Positions 42,094 to 52,579 of a DNA stretch of 64,000 bases are shown here, in pieces (within the stretch, counting starts at the first letter, position 1; each line of letters opens with the position of its first letter). The notes beneath the pieces are model-generated. The model searched no databases. It was not told where the DNA came from and saw only the letters and a program-made list of their open reading frames with translations. This DNA is from Pseudomonadota bacterium (GTDB lineage: Bacteria > Pseudomonadota > Gammaproteobacteria > Steroidobacterales > Steroidobacteraceae), in the NCBI GenBank assembly GCA_021851405.1, contig JAJZDW010000016.1, positions 16,087-80,086 of the forward strand, given 5' to 3'. Position numbers and translations under genes: made by a program.

Positions 42094-43683
42094 ATGACAC
42101 GCGCTGTGCGCACGATGGCGGCACTCGCCCTGGTTTACGGCGCGCTCGGCGCATCCCCCGGCCATGCCGCGACGCCCCTGCGCGCGCCCATCGTGTCGAC
42201 CCAGGAGGGACGGCTGCGCGGGCGGCCGCGACCGGGCGGAGGCGCGGAATTCCTCGGCATTCCCTATGCCGAACCGCCCGTCGGCCCATTGCGCTGGAAG
42301 CCCCCGGTGCCGGTCAAGCCCTGGCGCGGGGTGCGCAGCGCGGTGCACTTCGGCGCGCCCTGCCTGCAGCCGCCGCTCGGCCCATGGAATGCACGAGCGG
42401 CCGCCTCAGGGCGCGAGGACTGCCTGTACCTGAATGTCATCGTGCCGCGCGGGCCCCTGAAGCGGCCGCTGCCGGTCATGTTCTGGATCCACGGGGGGGC
42501 CAACATCGGCGGCACCGGCGGATCGGCGCTGTATAACTTCGGAACGCTGGTCGATCACGGCGTCGTTCTCGTCACGATCAACTACCGGCTCGGCCTGTTC
42601 GGCTTTCTCGCCGACCCCGCGCTCACCCGGGAGTCCCCGCATCATGCCTCGGGAAACTACGGGCTGATGGATCAGATTCTCGCCCTGCGCTGGGTGCGTG
42701 CAAACATTGCGCGCTTCGGCGGCGACCCACACAACATCACGATTTTCGGACAGTCCGCCGGGGGCACCGACACCGGACTGCTCATGGCCTCCACCGCGCG
42801 CGGACTGTTCCAGAGAGCCATCGAGGAAAGCGGCACGCCGTTCGTACCCCCGGTCGCGCCCCTGGCGCAGGCCGAGCGCGCCGGAGCGCAACTGGTGGCC
42901 GCCCTGGGCGCAATGCCGGGCGCCGCAGGCATCGCACAACTGCGCAGGATGTCGGGTCGAACGCTGCTCGAGAAGCTCTCGGCGTTACCGCGCGGTTCCG
43001 TGCGGTATCCGCTCCCGGACGTCGACGGCTGGGTGATCCGGCGCGTGCCGTTGCTCACCTATGCCGCCGGCCGCGAGGCCCCCGTACCGCTGCTGTTCGG
43101 CACGACGACTCGGGAGATGAACTTCCCGCTGCCGCTCAGTGTCGTTCGCGCGAGCATCCGCCACGCGGCCGGATCGCTGGCACCGCAGGTGCTCGCATCG
43201 TACGGATTCGCGCACGGGGCAGCGGGCACCCGCAACGCGAAGTACGGCAGTGCGCTCAACCAGCTGCTCGCCGATGACACGTTCCGCTGTCCAGCCGTGC
43301 TCGAGGCGCGCTGGCACGTCGCAGCGGCTCATCGTGTCTACGAGTACGAATTCGATCATCCGCTGCCCGGCCATGCCTTCGCGGTGCACTCCTCGGAGCT
43401 TCCGTACGTGTTCGGGACCTTTCCGAGCCACGGCTTCCTCGGCGCTCACTTCACCGCCTCGGATCGGCAGCTCTCGCGAATGATCGAACGCTACTGGACG
43501 AACTTCGCCAAGACCGGCAACCCGAACGGACCTGGGCTGCCCGCCTGGCCCGCGTTCGGCCGCCGCGAGCGCTTCGTTGAATTTCAGGCGAACGGCCGTC
43601 TCACGTATGCGAGCCACATCCGTCGCGCGCACTGCAGGCTGTTCCGCGAAATCGTCCGGGCGCGCATGAGCGCGTCGCACTGA
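42094..43683 (+). CDS. Secreted type-B carboxylesterase/lipase family protein
   Basis: The 529-aa alpha/beta-hydrolase has a signal peptide (about 1-25, ending GHA). The nucleophile Ser221 lies in FGQSAGG. The oxyanion-hole HGGANIGG lies near 136-143. The type-B signature EDCLYLNVIVP is near 109-119, and a catalytic His is likely in AVHSSELPYVFG near the C-terminus. It should hydrolyse carboxylic esters in the periplasm or outside. The TonB receptor upstream may share a nutrient role, but the spacer suggests separate transcription. Confidence 0.92.
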   Translation: MTRAVRTMAALALVYGALGASPGHAATPLRAPIVSTQEGRLRGRPRPGGGAEFLGIPYAEPPVGPLRWKPPVPVKPWRGVRSAVHFGAPCLQPPLGPWNARAAASGREDCLYLNVIVPRGPLKRPLPVMFWIHGGANIGGTGGSALYNFGTLVDHGVVLVTINYRLGLFGFLADPALTRESPHHASGNYGLMDQILALRWVRANIARFGGDPHNITIFGQSAGGTDTGLLMASTARGLFQRAIEESGTPFVPPVAPLAQAERAGAQLVAALGAMPGAAGIAQLRRMSGRTLLEKLSALPRGSVRYPLPDVDGWVIRRVPLLTYAAGREAPVPLLFGTTTREMNFPLPLSVVRASIRHAAGSLAPQVLASYGFAHGAAGTRNAKYGSALNQLLADDTFRCPAVLEARWHVAAAHRVYEYEFDHPLPGHAFAVHSSELPYVFGTFPSHGFLGAHFTASDRQLSRMIERYWTNFAKTGNPNGPGLPAWPAFGRRERFVEFQANGRLTYASHIRRAHCRLFREIVRARMSASH

Positions 43684-43716
43684 GCTCAGCGCCGCGAGCC
43701 CGACTCGGGGGACTCT

Positions 43717-45342
43717 TCAGCTGCTCCTGCGCAGGCGCTGCAGCCGAAAGTCACTCATGATTTCCTGCGCGGCGTTGTGGCCTGGCGCTCCGGTGACACC
43801 GCCTCCGGGATGGGTCCCCGACCCGCACAGATACAACCCGCGCAGCGGCCCGCGATAGTTGCCGTAGCCGAGCATCGGACGCGCGGAGAACATCTGGTCG
43901 AGTTGCAGCCGGCCATGGAAGATATCCCCGCCGATGAGCCCGAACGTACGCTCCAGATCCAACGGACTCATGATCTGCCGCCCGAGCACGGATCGCTTGA
44001 AATTCGGGGCATGCTGATTCACCGTCTCGATCATCAGATCGGCGACCTTCTCGCGGTGATCGTCCCAGGACTGGCCATTGGGTAGCTCGGGCGCGACATG
44101 CTGGCAGAACAGACTCGCCACGTGCCCACCGGGCGGGGCGAGGGAATCATCGAGCGTCGAGGGGATGACCATCTCGACGATCGGCTTGCGCGACCAGCCG
44201 CTGGTGCGCGCATCGAAATACGCCTGCTCCATGTAGCCGAGCGTGGGCGCCAGAATGATGCCGGCGGTATGGTGATCGGCCACGGCGGTACCGGGCAGGC
44301 AGGTGAAGTCCGGCAGCTCCGACAAGGCGACGTTCATGCGGAACGTCCCCGACCCGCATCGCCACTGACCCATGCGCTCGAGAAACGGCTTCGGCAGGAC
44401 CGCCGGATCGATCAGACTGAGATAGAGCAGCCGCGGATTGAGATTCGAGACCACCGCCGCCGCCCGCACGATCTGGCCATCCGCCGTCACCACCCCGACC
44501 GCGCGGCCCTTCTCCACCATCACCTCGCGCACCCCGCTGCCGACGCGGATGTCCACGCCGCGGGCCGCAGCGGACTTGGCCATTGCCTGCGTGATCGCAC
44601 CCATGCCACCGACCGCATGACCCCAGGTGCCCTTCTTCCCGTTCACCTCGCCGAAACAGTGATGCAGCAGCACATACGCGGACCCGGGAGAGTACGGACT
44701 GGCATAGTGTCCGACGATGCCATCAAAGCCATACAGGGCCTTGATCGGTTCGCTCTCGAACGAGTCCTCGAGATAATCGCCGGCCGAAGTCGCGAACAGG
44801 CGCAGCAGCTCCCGTCGCGAGTCCATATCGAGCCGCCCGAGACGCGAGCCGAGCCGCGCGGTGCGCAGCAACTCCGGGATCGCCGCGAACCAGTTCCCCG
44901 ACACCACGTTCGGTGGCGTCTGCAGCACCAGTTCGCGCAGCACATCCGCAATCCTCTCCAGGCGCTCCGCGTAACCCTCGAGACGCTCGGCGTCGGCCGC
45001 GGAGAACTTCGCCACTTCGCCCCGCGTGCGCCCCGCTCCGCTGCACAGATAGCGCCCATCGGCCGTCGGCAGGAAGTTGGCGAGCCGCCGCTCCACGATG
45101 CGCAGACCGTACTCGTGAAGACTCAGGTCGCGAATCACCTTCGGATTGAGCAACGACACGGTGTAGGCGGCCACGGAGTTGCGAAATCCCGGATGAAATT
45201 CCTCCGTGACCGCCGCACCACCGACCACAGGGCGGCGCTCGAGAACGGTGACCTTCAGTCCGGACCGCGCCAGATACGCCGCGCACACCAGTCCGTTGTG
45301 ACCGCCGCCGACGATCACGACATCGCGTCGCTCAGCGGTCAT
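43717..45342 (-). CDS. FAD-dependent phytoene-dehydrogenase-like oxidoreductase
   Basis: The 541-aa flavoprotein has the N-terminal dinucleotide motif VVIVGGGHNGLVCAAYLARSG followed by VLERRPVVGGAA. Its C-terminal FAD segment includes YLCGSGTHPGGGVTGAPGHNAA, the pattern of the PDS/phytoene-desaturase-like superfamily of NAD(P)/FAD oxidoreductases. Substrate unknown. Its start lies within the end of the Rieske oxygenase gene (11-nt overlap), so the two are cotranscribed and may act on one substrate. Confidence 0.9.
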   Translation of the reverse strand: MTAERRDVVIVGGGHNGLVCAAYLARSGLKVTVLERRPVVGGAAVTEEFHPGFRNSVAAYTVSLLNPKVIRDLSLHEYGLRIVERRLANFLPTADGRYLCSGAGRTRGEVAKFSAADAERLEGYAERLERIADVLRELVLQTPPNVVSGNWFAAIPELLRTARLGSRLGRLDMDSRRELLRLFATSAGDYLEDSFESEPIKALYGFDGIVGHYASPYSPGSAYVLLHHCFGEVNGKKGTWGHAVGGMGAITQAMAKSAAARGVDIRVGSGVREVMVEKGRAVGVVTADGQIVRAAAVVSNLNPRLLYLSLIDPAVLPKPFLERMGQWRCGSGTFRMNVALSELPDFTCLPGTAVADHHTAGIILAPTLGYMEQAYFDARTSGWSRKPIVEMVIPSTLDDSLAPPGGHVASLFCQHVAPELPNGQSWDDHREKVADLMIETVNQHAPNFKRSVLGRQIMSPLDLERTFGLIGGDIFHGRLQLDQMFSARPMLGYGNYRGPLRGLYLCGSGTHPGGGVTGAPGHNAAQEIMSDFRLQRLRRSS

Positions 45343-46510
45343 GATGACGATGGCTCCAGCCCGGCAGCGGCGCCCGAGGGGCGCGCGCCTCGGGGATGGT
45401 CGAGCGCATCCGGCGTGCGAAATTTCGCAGACAGACTTCGTTGTCCCCGAGCGGACCCACCGAGTAGCTGTCCGAGGCCATACCGGCCTGGACACGCTCG
45501 ATGAGCGCGGTGTCCTCGCGATTGACCTGGCGGTTGATCCGCCAGTTCAGATAGCGCGCCGCGCGCATCTCGCGCCGCTCATCGGGGTGGACGTAGGCGA
45601 TCTCGCGGATCAACGTTTCGGTCGGAGAAATCGGCAGGAACTGCATGAAGTCGACCTGATCGGGATAGATGTCGAAGGCCAGATTGGGCCACAGCTTGAA
45701 GTAAATCCACAGCCGCTGACGCGCCGCGGACAGATGAGCCACGGGCGGCAGCAGCCGCTGGTACCGCGCCTCGGACCAATTGCTCGATGCCGTCGGTCGC
45801 AACTGCCCCCACATCTTGTCGATCCAGGGCCGCGCCTCGATGCCGTAGCCGTCCCCGAAGAGTCGCGAGAGTCCCGGATGCGCCACGGGAATGTGCAGGC
45901 CGTCGGCGTAATTATCGGCAATGTTCTTCCAGTTCACGGCACGCGGACGCAGCGTGACCCGTCCCTGGGGAATCAGCTCCTCCAGGCGATACTCGGCCAG
46001 CTCGTGCAGGTACGGCGCAGCCATCTCGCGCACGCTCGGCGCACCGGGCGCGAACCGCACGAACACGAAGCCGAACAAGATCTCCTGCTCCAACGCGACC
46101 AGACCATGCTGCTGCCGGTCGAGCCCCTGGAACGCATCGCGCTGTGGTAGAGCGATCAGACGTCCGTCTGTCGCGTAGGTCCACGCATGGTACGGACAGG
46201 TAATGCGACGTCCGCACTGTCCCTTGGGTCCATCGAGCAGGCGGGCGGCGCGATGCCGGCAGACGTTGTGGAAGCTGCGCACCTCGCCGTCATCGCCGCG
46301 CACCGTGACCACGCTCTGGCCGAGGAACTCGAACGTGTGAAAGTCACCGCGCTGCGCAATGTCGTTGACGTGGCAGACGAGCTGCCAGCTGGTGCGGAAG
46401 ATCTGCTCCTGCTCGCGCTCGAAGAACTCCGGATCGCGATAGATCCATGCGGGCAAACTGCGCGAGTCCTCCTCGACTGCAGAGACGATGTCGGTCGCAG
46501 ATGCGTTCAC
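45332..46510 (-). CDS. Rieske non-heme iron oxygenase, alpha subunit
   Basis: The protein of about 392 aa has a Rieske [2Fe-2S] site (C84-x-H86 and C105-x2-H108, in CRHRAA and CPYHAWTY) and a mononuclear iron site in NYADGLHIPVAH with His206 and His211. It belongs to the ring-hydroxylating/quaternary-amine monooxygenase type. Substrate cannot be fixed. A BetI-like regulator divergent from it hints at a quaternary amine, which is weak evidence. Starts are GTG codons at 46510, 46522 or 46531. 46510 is used because it has GTGAG 7 nt upstream. Confidence 0.88.
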   Translation of the reverse strand: MNASATDIVSAVEEDSRSLPAWIYRDPEFFEREQEQIFRTSWQLVCHVNDIAQRGDFHTFEFLGQSVVTVRGDDGEVRSFHNVCRHRAARLLDGPKGQCGRRITCPYHAWTYATDGRLIALPQRDAFQGLDRQQHGLVALEQEILFGFVFVRFAPGAPSVREMAAPYLHELAEYRLEELIPQGRVTLRPRAVNWKNIADNYADGLHIPVAHPGLSRLFGDGYGIEARPWIDKMWGQLRPTASSNWSEARYQRLLPPVAHLSAARQRLWIYFKLWPNLAFDIYPDQVDFMQFLPISPTETLIREIAYVHPDERREMRAARYLNWRINRQVNREDTALIERVQAGMASDSYSVGPLGDNEVCLRNFARRMRSTIPEARAPRAPLPGWSHRHHDR

Positions 46511-46529
46511 GGCCGGACTCACGTGGCCC

Positions 46530-46553
46530 ACTGTTGAACGACTGTACAGCAGT
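46530..46553. promoter_or_regulatory. Candidate operator between Rieske and TetR genes
   Basis: ACTGTTG (46530-46536) and CAGCAGT (46547-46553) form an imperfect inverted repeat (6 of 7) with a 10-nt spacer that itself ends in the CTGTACAG palindrome. It lies just upstream of the Rieske GTG starts and 160 nt upstream of the TetR gene, as expected for a TetR-family binding site. Inferred from symmetry and position. Confidence 0.45.
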
Positions 46554-46711
46554 ATTTTGAGCACGGTCAAGCGAGCGCCTTCCGCGGCGGCGCTCGCCGC
46601 AGCCGGACCCGCTCCTCGCGCCCGGGGAGATCCGCCGTGCGGCGTATCATGGGTGCACCGCGCGATGGGGTCCGCCCGCGACGATCGCGCCATGATGAAG
46701 AGAGTGCGTTG

Positions 46712-47410
46712 ATGGTCCCAGAGCGCCGCCGGCCGAAATTTCACCGCGCACCCGCGAACGTGCGCCGCGAAGCGCTGATCGATGCGACGCTTGCGTGCCT
46801 GCGCAAGCACGGGCATGCGGGGGTGTCGGCACGGCGCATCGGCGCGGTGGCGAGGGTATCCCCGGGACTGATCACGCATCACTTTCCGAGCCTCTCGGCT
46901 CTGGTCGCGGCCGCCTACGAATCACTCGCCATGTCGCTGCTGCACTCCATCGAGCAGCATGCCCGCGAGGCGCAGACGACCGCCCGGGAGCGGTTGCGGC
47001 GGTTCTTTCAAGCGTCGTTTGCCCCGGGACTCCTCGAGCCCGGACTGTTCAATGCCTGGCTCGTGTTTTGGAGCATGATGGCCCATGATGCCCGGGTCCG
47101 CGCGGTTCACGACCGCACCTACGTCGCGTACCGCGCCGTGCTCGAATCGATGCTCGGGGAGCTATCGGGTGACGGCGGAGCACCGCATTTCAAGGTGCGA
47201 CCGGCCGCCATTGCACTCGCCGCGCTGCTCGATGGCCTGTGGATCGAAGCGAGCATGAACCCGCGCACGTTCAAGCCCGCCGAAGCCGTCGCGCTCTGCG
47301 ATGACTGGATCAGTGCGCTCAGCGCGGGCGCCCTTCCGAGCCTGCTGCACCCGCCCGCACGGCGCACCACGCGACCCCGCTCGCCCCCTGAGCCCGGCCC
47401 GCGCCGCTGA
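46712..47410 (+). CDS. BetI-like TetR-family regulator
   Basis: The 232-aa protein has an N-terminal helix-turn-helix (about 20-60, with VSARRIGAVARVSPGLITHHFPS) and a C-terminal helical ligand-binding domain of the BetI/TetR_C_6 type (AWLVFWSMMAHDARVRAVHDR). It is divergent from the Rieske-FAD gene pair, which it probably represses. Start 46712 is preceded by an AG-rich stretch. A TTG three nucleotides upstream is possible. It lacks the rest of a choline-betaine operon, so betI is not assigned. Confidence 0.88.
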   Translation: MVPERRRPKFHRAPANVRREALIDATLACLRKHGHAGVSARRIGAVARVSPGLITHHFPSLSALVAAAYESLAMSLLHSIEQHAREAQTTARERLRRFFQASFAPGLLEPGLFNAWLVFWSMMAHDARVRAVHDRTYVAYRAVLESMLGELSGDGGAPHFKVRPAAIALAALLDGLWIEASMNPRTFKPAEAVALCDDWISALSAGALPSLLHPPARRTTRPRSPPEPGPRR

Positions 47411-47422
47411 TGCCCCCGAGCC

Positions 47423-48226
47423 TTACGGCTGGGGAGCATCAGCGCCGACGAAGACCAGGCTGCAGCAGGTGACCGCACCTTCGGCTCTCTCCAGTTCCGA
47501 AACGTCGACCTCGCAGACGACCAGACCACGGCGGCGCAGCCGCTCGGCGGTGCGCGGCTTGGAGGCCGGATAGATCACCTCGTCGCCGAGCAGCAGCGCA
47601 TTGGCTCCGAGCGGCTCGGCAGGGTCGACCTCGATCCACTCAAGCCCCCTGAACGGCTCGGTGGCGACGAACTGCGGATTGACCAGCACAGTCTCCGGGC
47701 CCACCACGGTCACCGCGCTCTTCAAATGCAAGCAGCCGTGCACCGGGACGGCTTCGACCCGATAGCCCAACGGCGCCACGTGGCCCGCCAGCTGCTCGAT
47801 GCCCGAACGGCTGCTGCGACCCGAGAGTCCGACGTAGAGCGTCCGGTTCACACGCAACACGTCACCGCCATCGAGAGTTGCCGGCGCCGCAATCCCCGCG
47901 ATCCGCCGGTACCGGCCGAGCACGTCCGCCACCGAATCGGTCTCGGCGCGCCGCGAGGGCGCGCCCGGACGGGTCACGACGGCGATTTCATCGAGAACGA
48001 TCGCGGTATCCTCGACGAACACCGAGTCGGCGAGCATCGGGGCCTCGGGCAGCCGCTCGAGACGACAACCCACGCGACTCAGCGCCTGCTCGTAGGCCGC
48101 GTGTTGCTCTCGCGCCCGGTCGATGTCGATCGGCGTCCGCGCCAGATGCGTCAGCTCGCACCGCAGCAACGCCAGACTCACCGGGCGCGTCACCGCGATG
48201 CGCACCTGCTGCGGGCTGCTCGGCAT
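47423..48226 (-). CDS. Dimethylargininase (DDAH), amidinotransferase family
   Basis: The 267-aa protein is of the pentein fold. It carries EDTAIVLDEIAVVTRPG with the substrate-binding Asp, HLKSAVTVVG with the catalytic His, and TCCSLVF near the C-terminus with the nucleophile Cys254. This set matches Pseudomonas dimethylarginine dimethylaminohydrolase, which converts N-methylated arginines to citrulline and methylamines. It is divergent from an AdiC-like amino-acid permease, consistent with uptake or exchange of arginine derivatives. Confidence 0.88.
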   Translation of the reverse strand: MPSSPQQVRIAVTRPVSLALLRCELTHLARTPIDIDRAREQHAAYEQALSRVGCRLERLPEAPMLADSVFVEDTAIVLDEIAVVTRPGAPSRRAETDSVADVLGRYRRIAGIAAPATLDGGDVLRVNRTLYVGLSGRSSRSGIEQLAGHVAPLGYRVEAVPVHGCLHLKSAVTVVGPETVLVNPQFVATEPFRGLEWIEVDPAEPLGANALLLGDEVIYPASKPRTAERLRRRGLVVCEVDVSELERAEGAVTCCSLVFVGADAPQP

Positions 48227-48244
48227 GGGCACCTCGTCAGGAAC

Positions 48245-48266
48245 GATATTCGACACGAAGAATATC
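48245..48266. promoter_or_regulatory. Palindrome between DDAH and permease genes
   Basis: GATATTC (48245-48251) and GAATATC (48260-48266) form a perfect 7-bp inverted repeat with 8-nt spacing in the 94-nt divergent spacer. It is a likely operator for both genes. The binding protein is unknown. An Lrp/ArgR-type regulator would fit. Confidence 0.5.
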
Positions 48267-48320
48267 AGGTACTGTGTACGGGCTCGAATTCCCCGTCCTC
48301 TCTTCGGAGGAATCCGCGAC

Positions 48321-49622
48321 ATGCACCCCGGCAGTGAACCGCGACGCAGCCTAGGTCTGGCCACCACCACCTCCGTGGTGGTCGGCAACATGGTGGGCTC
48401 GGGAGTGTTTTTGCTGCCGGCCGCACTCGCGGTGTACGGGCGATACAGTCTGTGGGGCTGGGGATTCAGCACCGCCGGTGCGCTGCTGCTGGCGTGGATG
48501 TTCAGCGACCTGGCACGGCGCATGCCCCGCTCCGGCGGACCGTACGCCTATACGCGCGAGGAACTCGGGGATTTTGCCGGCTTCCTGGTCGCGTGGATGT
48601 ACTGGATCAGCATTGCCGCATCGGTGGCCGCGATTGCCGTCGCGTTCGTCAGTTACCTGGTCCCGTTCGCACCCGCACTGGCCGTGCACCGTTGGGCCGG
48701 CGCCGGCGCTGCTCTGCTCACGAGCTGGGTGCTCACGGGCGTGAACATCTGGGGCGTGCGCGCGGCCGGCCGGCTGCAACTCGTCACCGTGATCCTCAAA
48801 CTCTCCCCGCTGTTGGTGCTGGCCACCGTCGGCAGTTTCTATTTTGACCCCAAATTGATCACGGCAGGACCGGCCACCGTCAGTCCGTTTGCCTCGATCA
48901 GCACCTGCGCAGCCCTGACGATGTGGGCCTTCGTCGGCCTCGAGTGCGCCACCATCCCGGCCGATCATGTCAAAGACCCGGCAAGAACCATTCCCAGAGC
49001 CACGTTGCTCGGCACCACCATCGCCGCCGTCGTGTATATCGCCTGTACCACGGTGGTGATGGGCATCGTGCCGGCCGCAACGCTCGCACACTCCAACGCG
49101 CCGCTCGCCGCCGCTGCGCAAGCGCTCTGGGGAGGCTGGGCCGGGGATCTGATCGCCGCGGCCGCGGCGATTTCGTGCTTCGGTGCGCTCAACGGCTGGA
49201 CGCTCATGGCCGGGCAGTTCGCGCAAGCCGTCGCCCGCGACCAGCTATTCCCGAGCGTCTTCGCCCGCGAAATCCGGCGCGGCACCCCAGCGATCGGGCT
49301 GGTGCTCTCCGGACTCATCGCCAGTGGCCTGATCGCCATGAACTACAGCCGCGGTCTGGTCGGCACCTTCGACGTGATCATCCTCATCGCCACCTTCTTC
49401 ACCCTTGTGCCGTACATGATGTGCGCGGTGGCGGAAGCGCTCGGCAGCCGCGAGCACGCCCGCCCGCTACGCAACGTGCTGCTGGCCGCGGTGGCATTCG
49501 TGTTTGCACTCTGGGCCGCGGCCGGCACCGGGCGGCACTCCCTCTACTGGGGCACCCTCGTCATGCTCGCCGGCCTGCCCGTCTACGCGTGGCAGAAATG
49601 GTCACAGGTGAACCACGCTTGA
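48321..49622 (+). CDS. APC-family amino acid permease (AdiC-like)
   Basis: The 433-aa protein has 12 predicted membrane helices. The helix-1 motif GNMVGSGVFLLPAALA closely follows the arginine/agmatine antiporter AdiC pattern (GSGVF substrate-binding stretch). The conserved FVGLECATIPADHVKDPARTIPRAT is also present. It probably exchanges or imports a basic amino acid or derivative. GGAGG lies 10 nt upstream of the ATG. The divergent DDAH gene suggests methylarginine or citrulline as cargo, as an inference. Confidence 0.9.
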   Translation: MHPGSEPRRSLGLATTTSVVVGNMVGSGVFLLPAALAVYGRYSLWGWGFSTAGALLLAWMFSDLARRMPRSGGPYAYTREELGDFAGFLVAWMYWISIAASVAAIAVAFVSYLVPFAPALAVHRWAGAGAALLTSWVLTGVNIWGVRAAGRLQLVTVILKLSPLLVLATVGSFYFDPKLITAGPATVSPFASISTCAALTMWAFVGLECATIPADHVKDPARTIPRATLLGTTIAAVVYIACTTVVMGIVPAATLAHSNAPLAAAAQALWGGWAGDLIAAAAAISCFGALNGWTLMAGQFAQAVARDQLFPSVFAREIRRGTPAIGLVLSGLIASGLIAMNYSRGLVGTFDVIILIATFFTLVPYMMCAVAEALGSREHARPLRNVLLAAVAFVFALWAAAGTGRHSLYWGTLVMLAGLPVYAWQKWSQVNHA

Positions 49623-49630
49623 GCGCCACA

Positions 49631-49656
49631 CGCCGCGACCTTCGTAGCACGCGGCG
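49631..49656 (+). terminator. Hairpin after the permease gene
   Basis: CGCCGCG (49631-49637) pairs with CGCGGCG (49650-49656) around 12 nt, followed by CTTTG. It lies 8 nt past the permease stop. Confidence 0.5.
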
Positions 49657-49895
49657 CTTTGCGATTCACCCGCCTCACCGACAGACCCACGCCAGTCTGC
49701 GCCCGAACCGCCAGCCCCTGAGCCCGCCTATCACGCCGCGGCTCACCGCGCGCTGCGCTCAGCAGGTGCGCGAAGTGGGGCGCGCACCTTGCGCAGGCGA
49801 CCTTCACTCACACGGTGCCGCGGTACCTTCACGCACTCATGCCGTCCTTGGCGAGGACCGTACCGCAGGCCGATCACGCTACTGGCCGCCGCGGG

Positions 49896-51468
<1,573 letters not shown>

Positions 51469-51469
51469 C

Positions 51470-52363
51470 ATGTCGCGCCCCGATCTCGATGCGATACGCG
51501 CCTTGGATGCCGTGGTGCGCCACGGCGGGTTCGCCCAGGCGGCGGCAGCGCTGCACAGAGTTCAATCCACGGTGAGCTATCAGGTCGGTAAGCTCGAAGC
51601 ACAGCTCGGGGTGCCGCTGCTGGATCGGACTCAATACCGTGTCCAATTGACCCCCGCGGGGGAGGCATTGCTCGCGGAGGGGCGCCGCCTGCTCGGCCAG
51701 GCGGATCGCATGGCGTGCATGGCTCAGCAGTTTTCCTCTGGCTGGGAGCCGCGCCTCACCGTGATTCTCGACGGGATCCTGTCGCTTGAGGCGACCTTGC
51801 GCGCACTAAAGACATTGGCCGACGAAAAGGTGCCAACGCGGATTCAATTAAAGGTCGAGTATCTCGGCGGCGTCCAGTTCCGCTTCGAGAAGGACAACGC
51901 TGATATCATGCTGGTCAAGGATTATGTGGGTCGTTCGGATCTCGACGCGCATCCACTGCAGGAAGTGGAATGCGTTTTATGCGTTTCGCCGCGACACCCT
52001 CTTGCGAACCACGCCCGCGTCACGCTCTCTGATCTTCATGAGCACGTGGAGCTCTCCGTCCAGGATTCGAGCGACCGGGGCGACGATGAGCATATGTTCG
52101 GCGGCGATCGCGTCTTCTATCTCTCCGGATTCATCGCCAAGAAGCAGGCTCTGCGGATGGGCTTAGGCTTCGGTTGGATGCCGCGCTATCTCGTCGACCG
52201 CGAATTGCACACCGGCGCGCTCACCGAGCTGCACTACGCTGGTGGCTCTAGATATCGTTTCACGCCCCAACTCGTTCATCGCGTCACTGCACCGCTCGGT
52301 CGGACCGGACGGCGGCTGGCGGAGTTGCTCGTCGGCGGATCGACGCCGATTCGGCGGCAGTGA
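51470..52363 (+). CDS. LysR-family regulator
   Basis: The 297-aa protein has an N-terminal winged helix-turn-helix (about 5-62: VVRHGGFAQAAAALHRVQSTVSYQVGKLE in family form) and a C-terminal substrate-binding-like domain (about 90-285). It lies between the divergent tyrosine phenol-lyase and the codirectional tryptophanase, and probably controls one or both in response to an aromatic amino acid or product. Codon use is more AT-tolerant than in the tol or suc genes. Confidence 0.9.
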   Translation: MSRPDLDAIRALDAVVRHGGFAQAAAALHRVQSTVSYQVGKLEAQLGVPLLDRTQYRVQLTPAGEALLAEGRRLLGQADRMACMAQQFSSGWEPRLTVILDGILSLEATLRALKTLADEKVPTRIQLKVEYLGGVQFRFEKDNADIMLVKDYVGRSDLDAHPLQEVECVLCVSPRHPLANHARVTLSDLHEHVELSVQDSSDRGDDEHMFGGDRVFYLSGFIAKKQALRMGLGFGWMPRYLVDRELHTGALTELHYAGGSRYRFTPQLVHRVTAPLGRTGRRLAELLVGGSTPIRRQ

Positions 52364-52579
52364 CGCCGCTCCCGGTCCCCAAAGGGCCGGGTCTGCCCGG
52401 TGGGCGCATCAGTTTCCCGCCCGTAGTGATCGCCTACGCGGCTCGCGCAAACAGTTTCCCCTTCGATCCAGAAGAAGCAGGCCGTCGTTCTTTTGCGGAC
52501 CGATTGCAGGGATCATTCAGGAACAATGTTCTCGGGCGACTGTTTAAGATCTCGGAACACGGGGCATGTACATACCGCT

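Noticed and set aside
46712..47410. Naming the TetR gene betI and the operon choline catabolism
   Set aside because: No betA, betB or choline transporter nearby. The resemblance is at family level only.
52364..52579. TnaC-like leader peptide upstream of tryptophanase
   Set aside because: No short frame with a Trp codon and a Pro before stop was found in the spacer. The upstream in-frame codons are just read-through of the tnaA frame.
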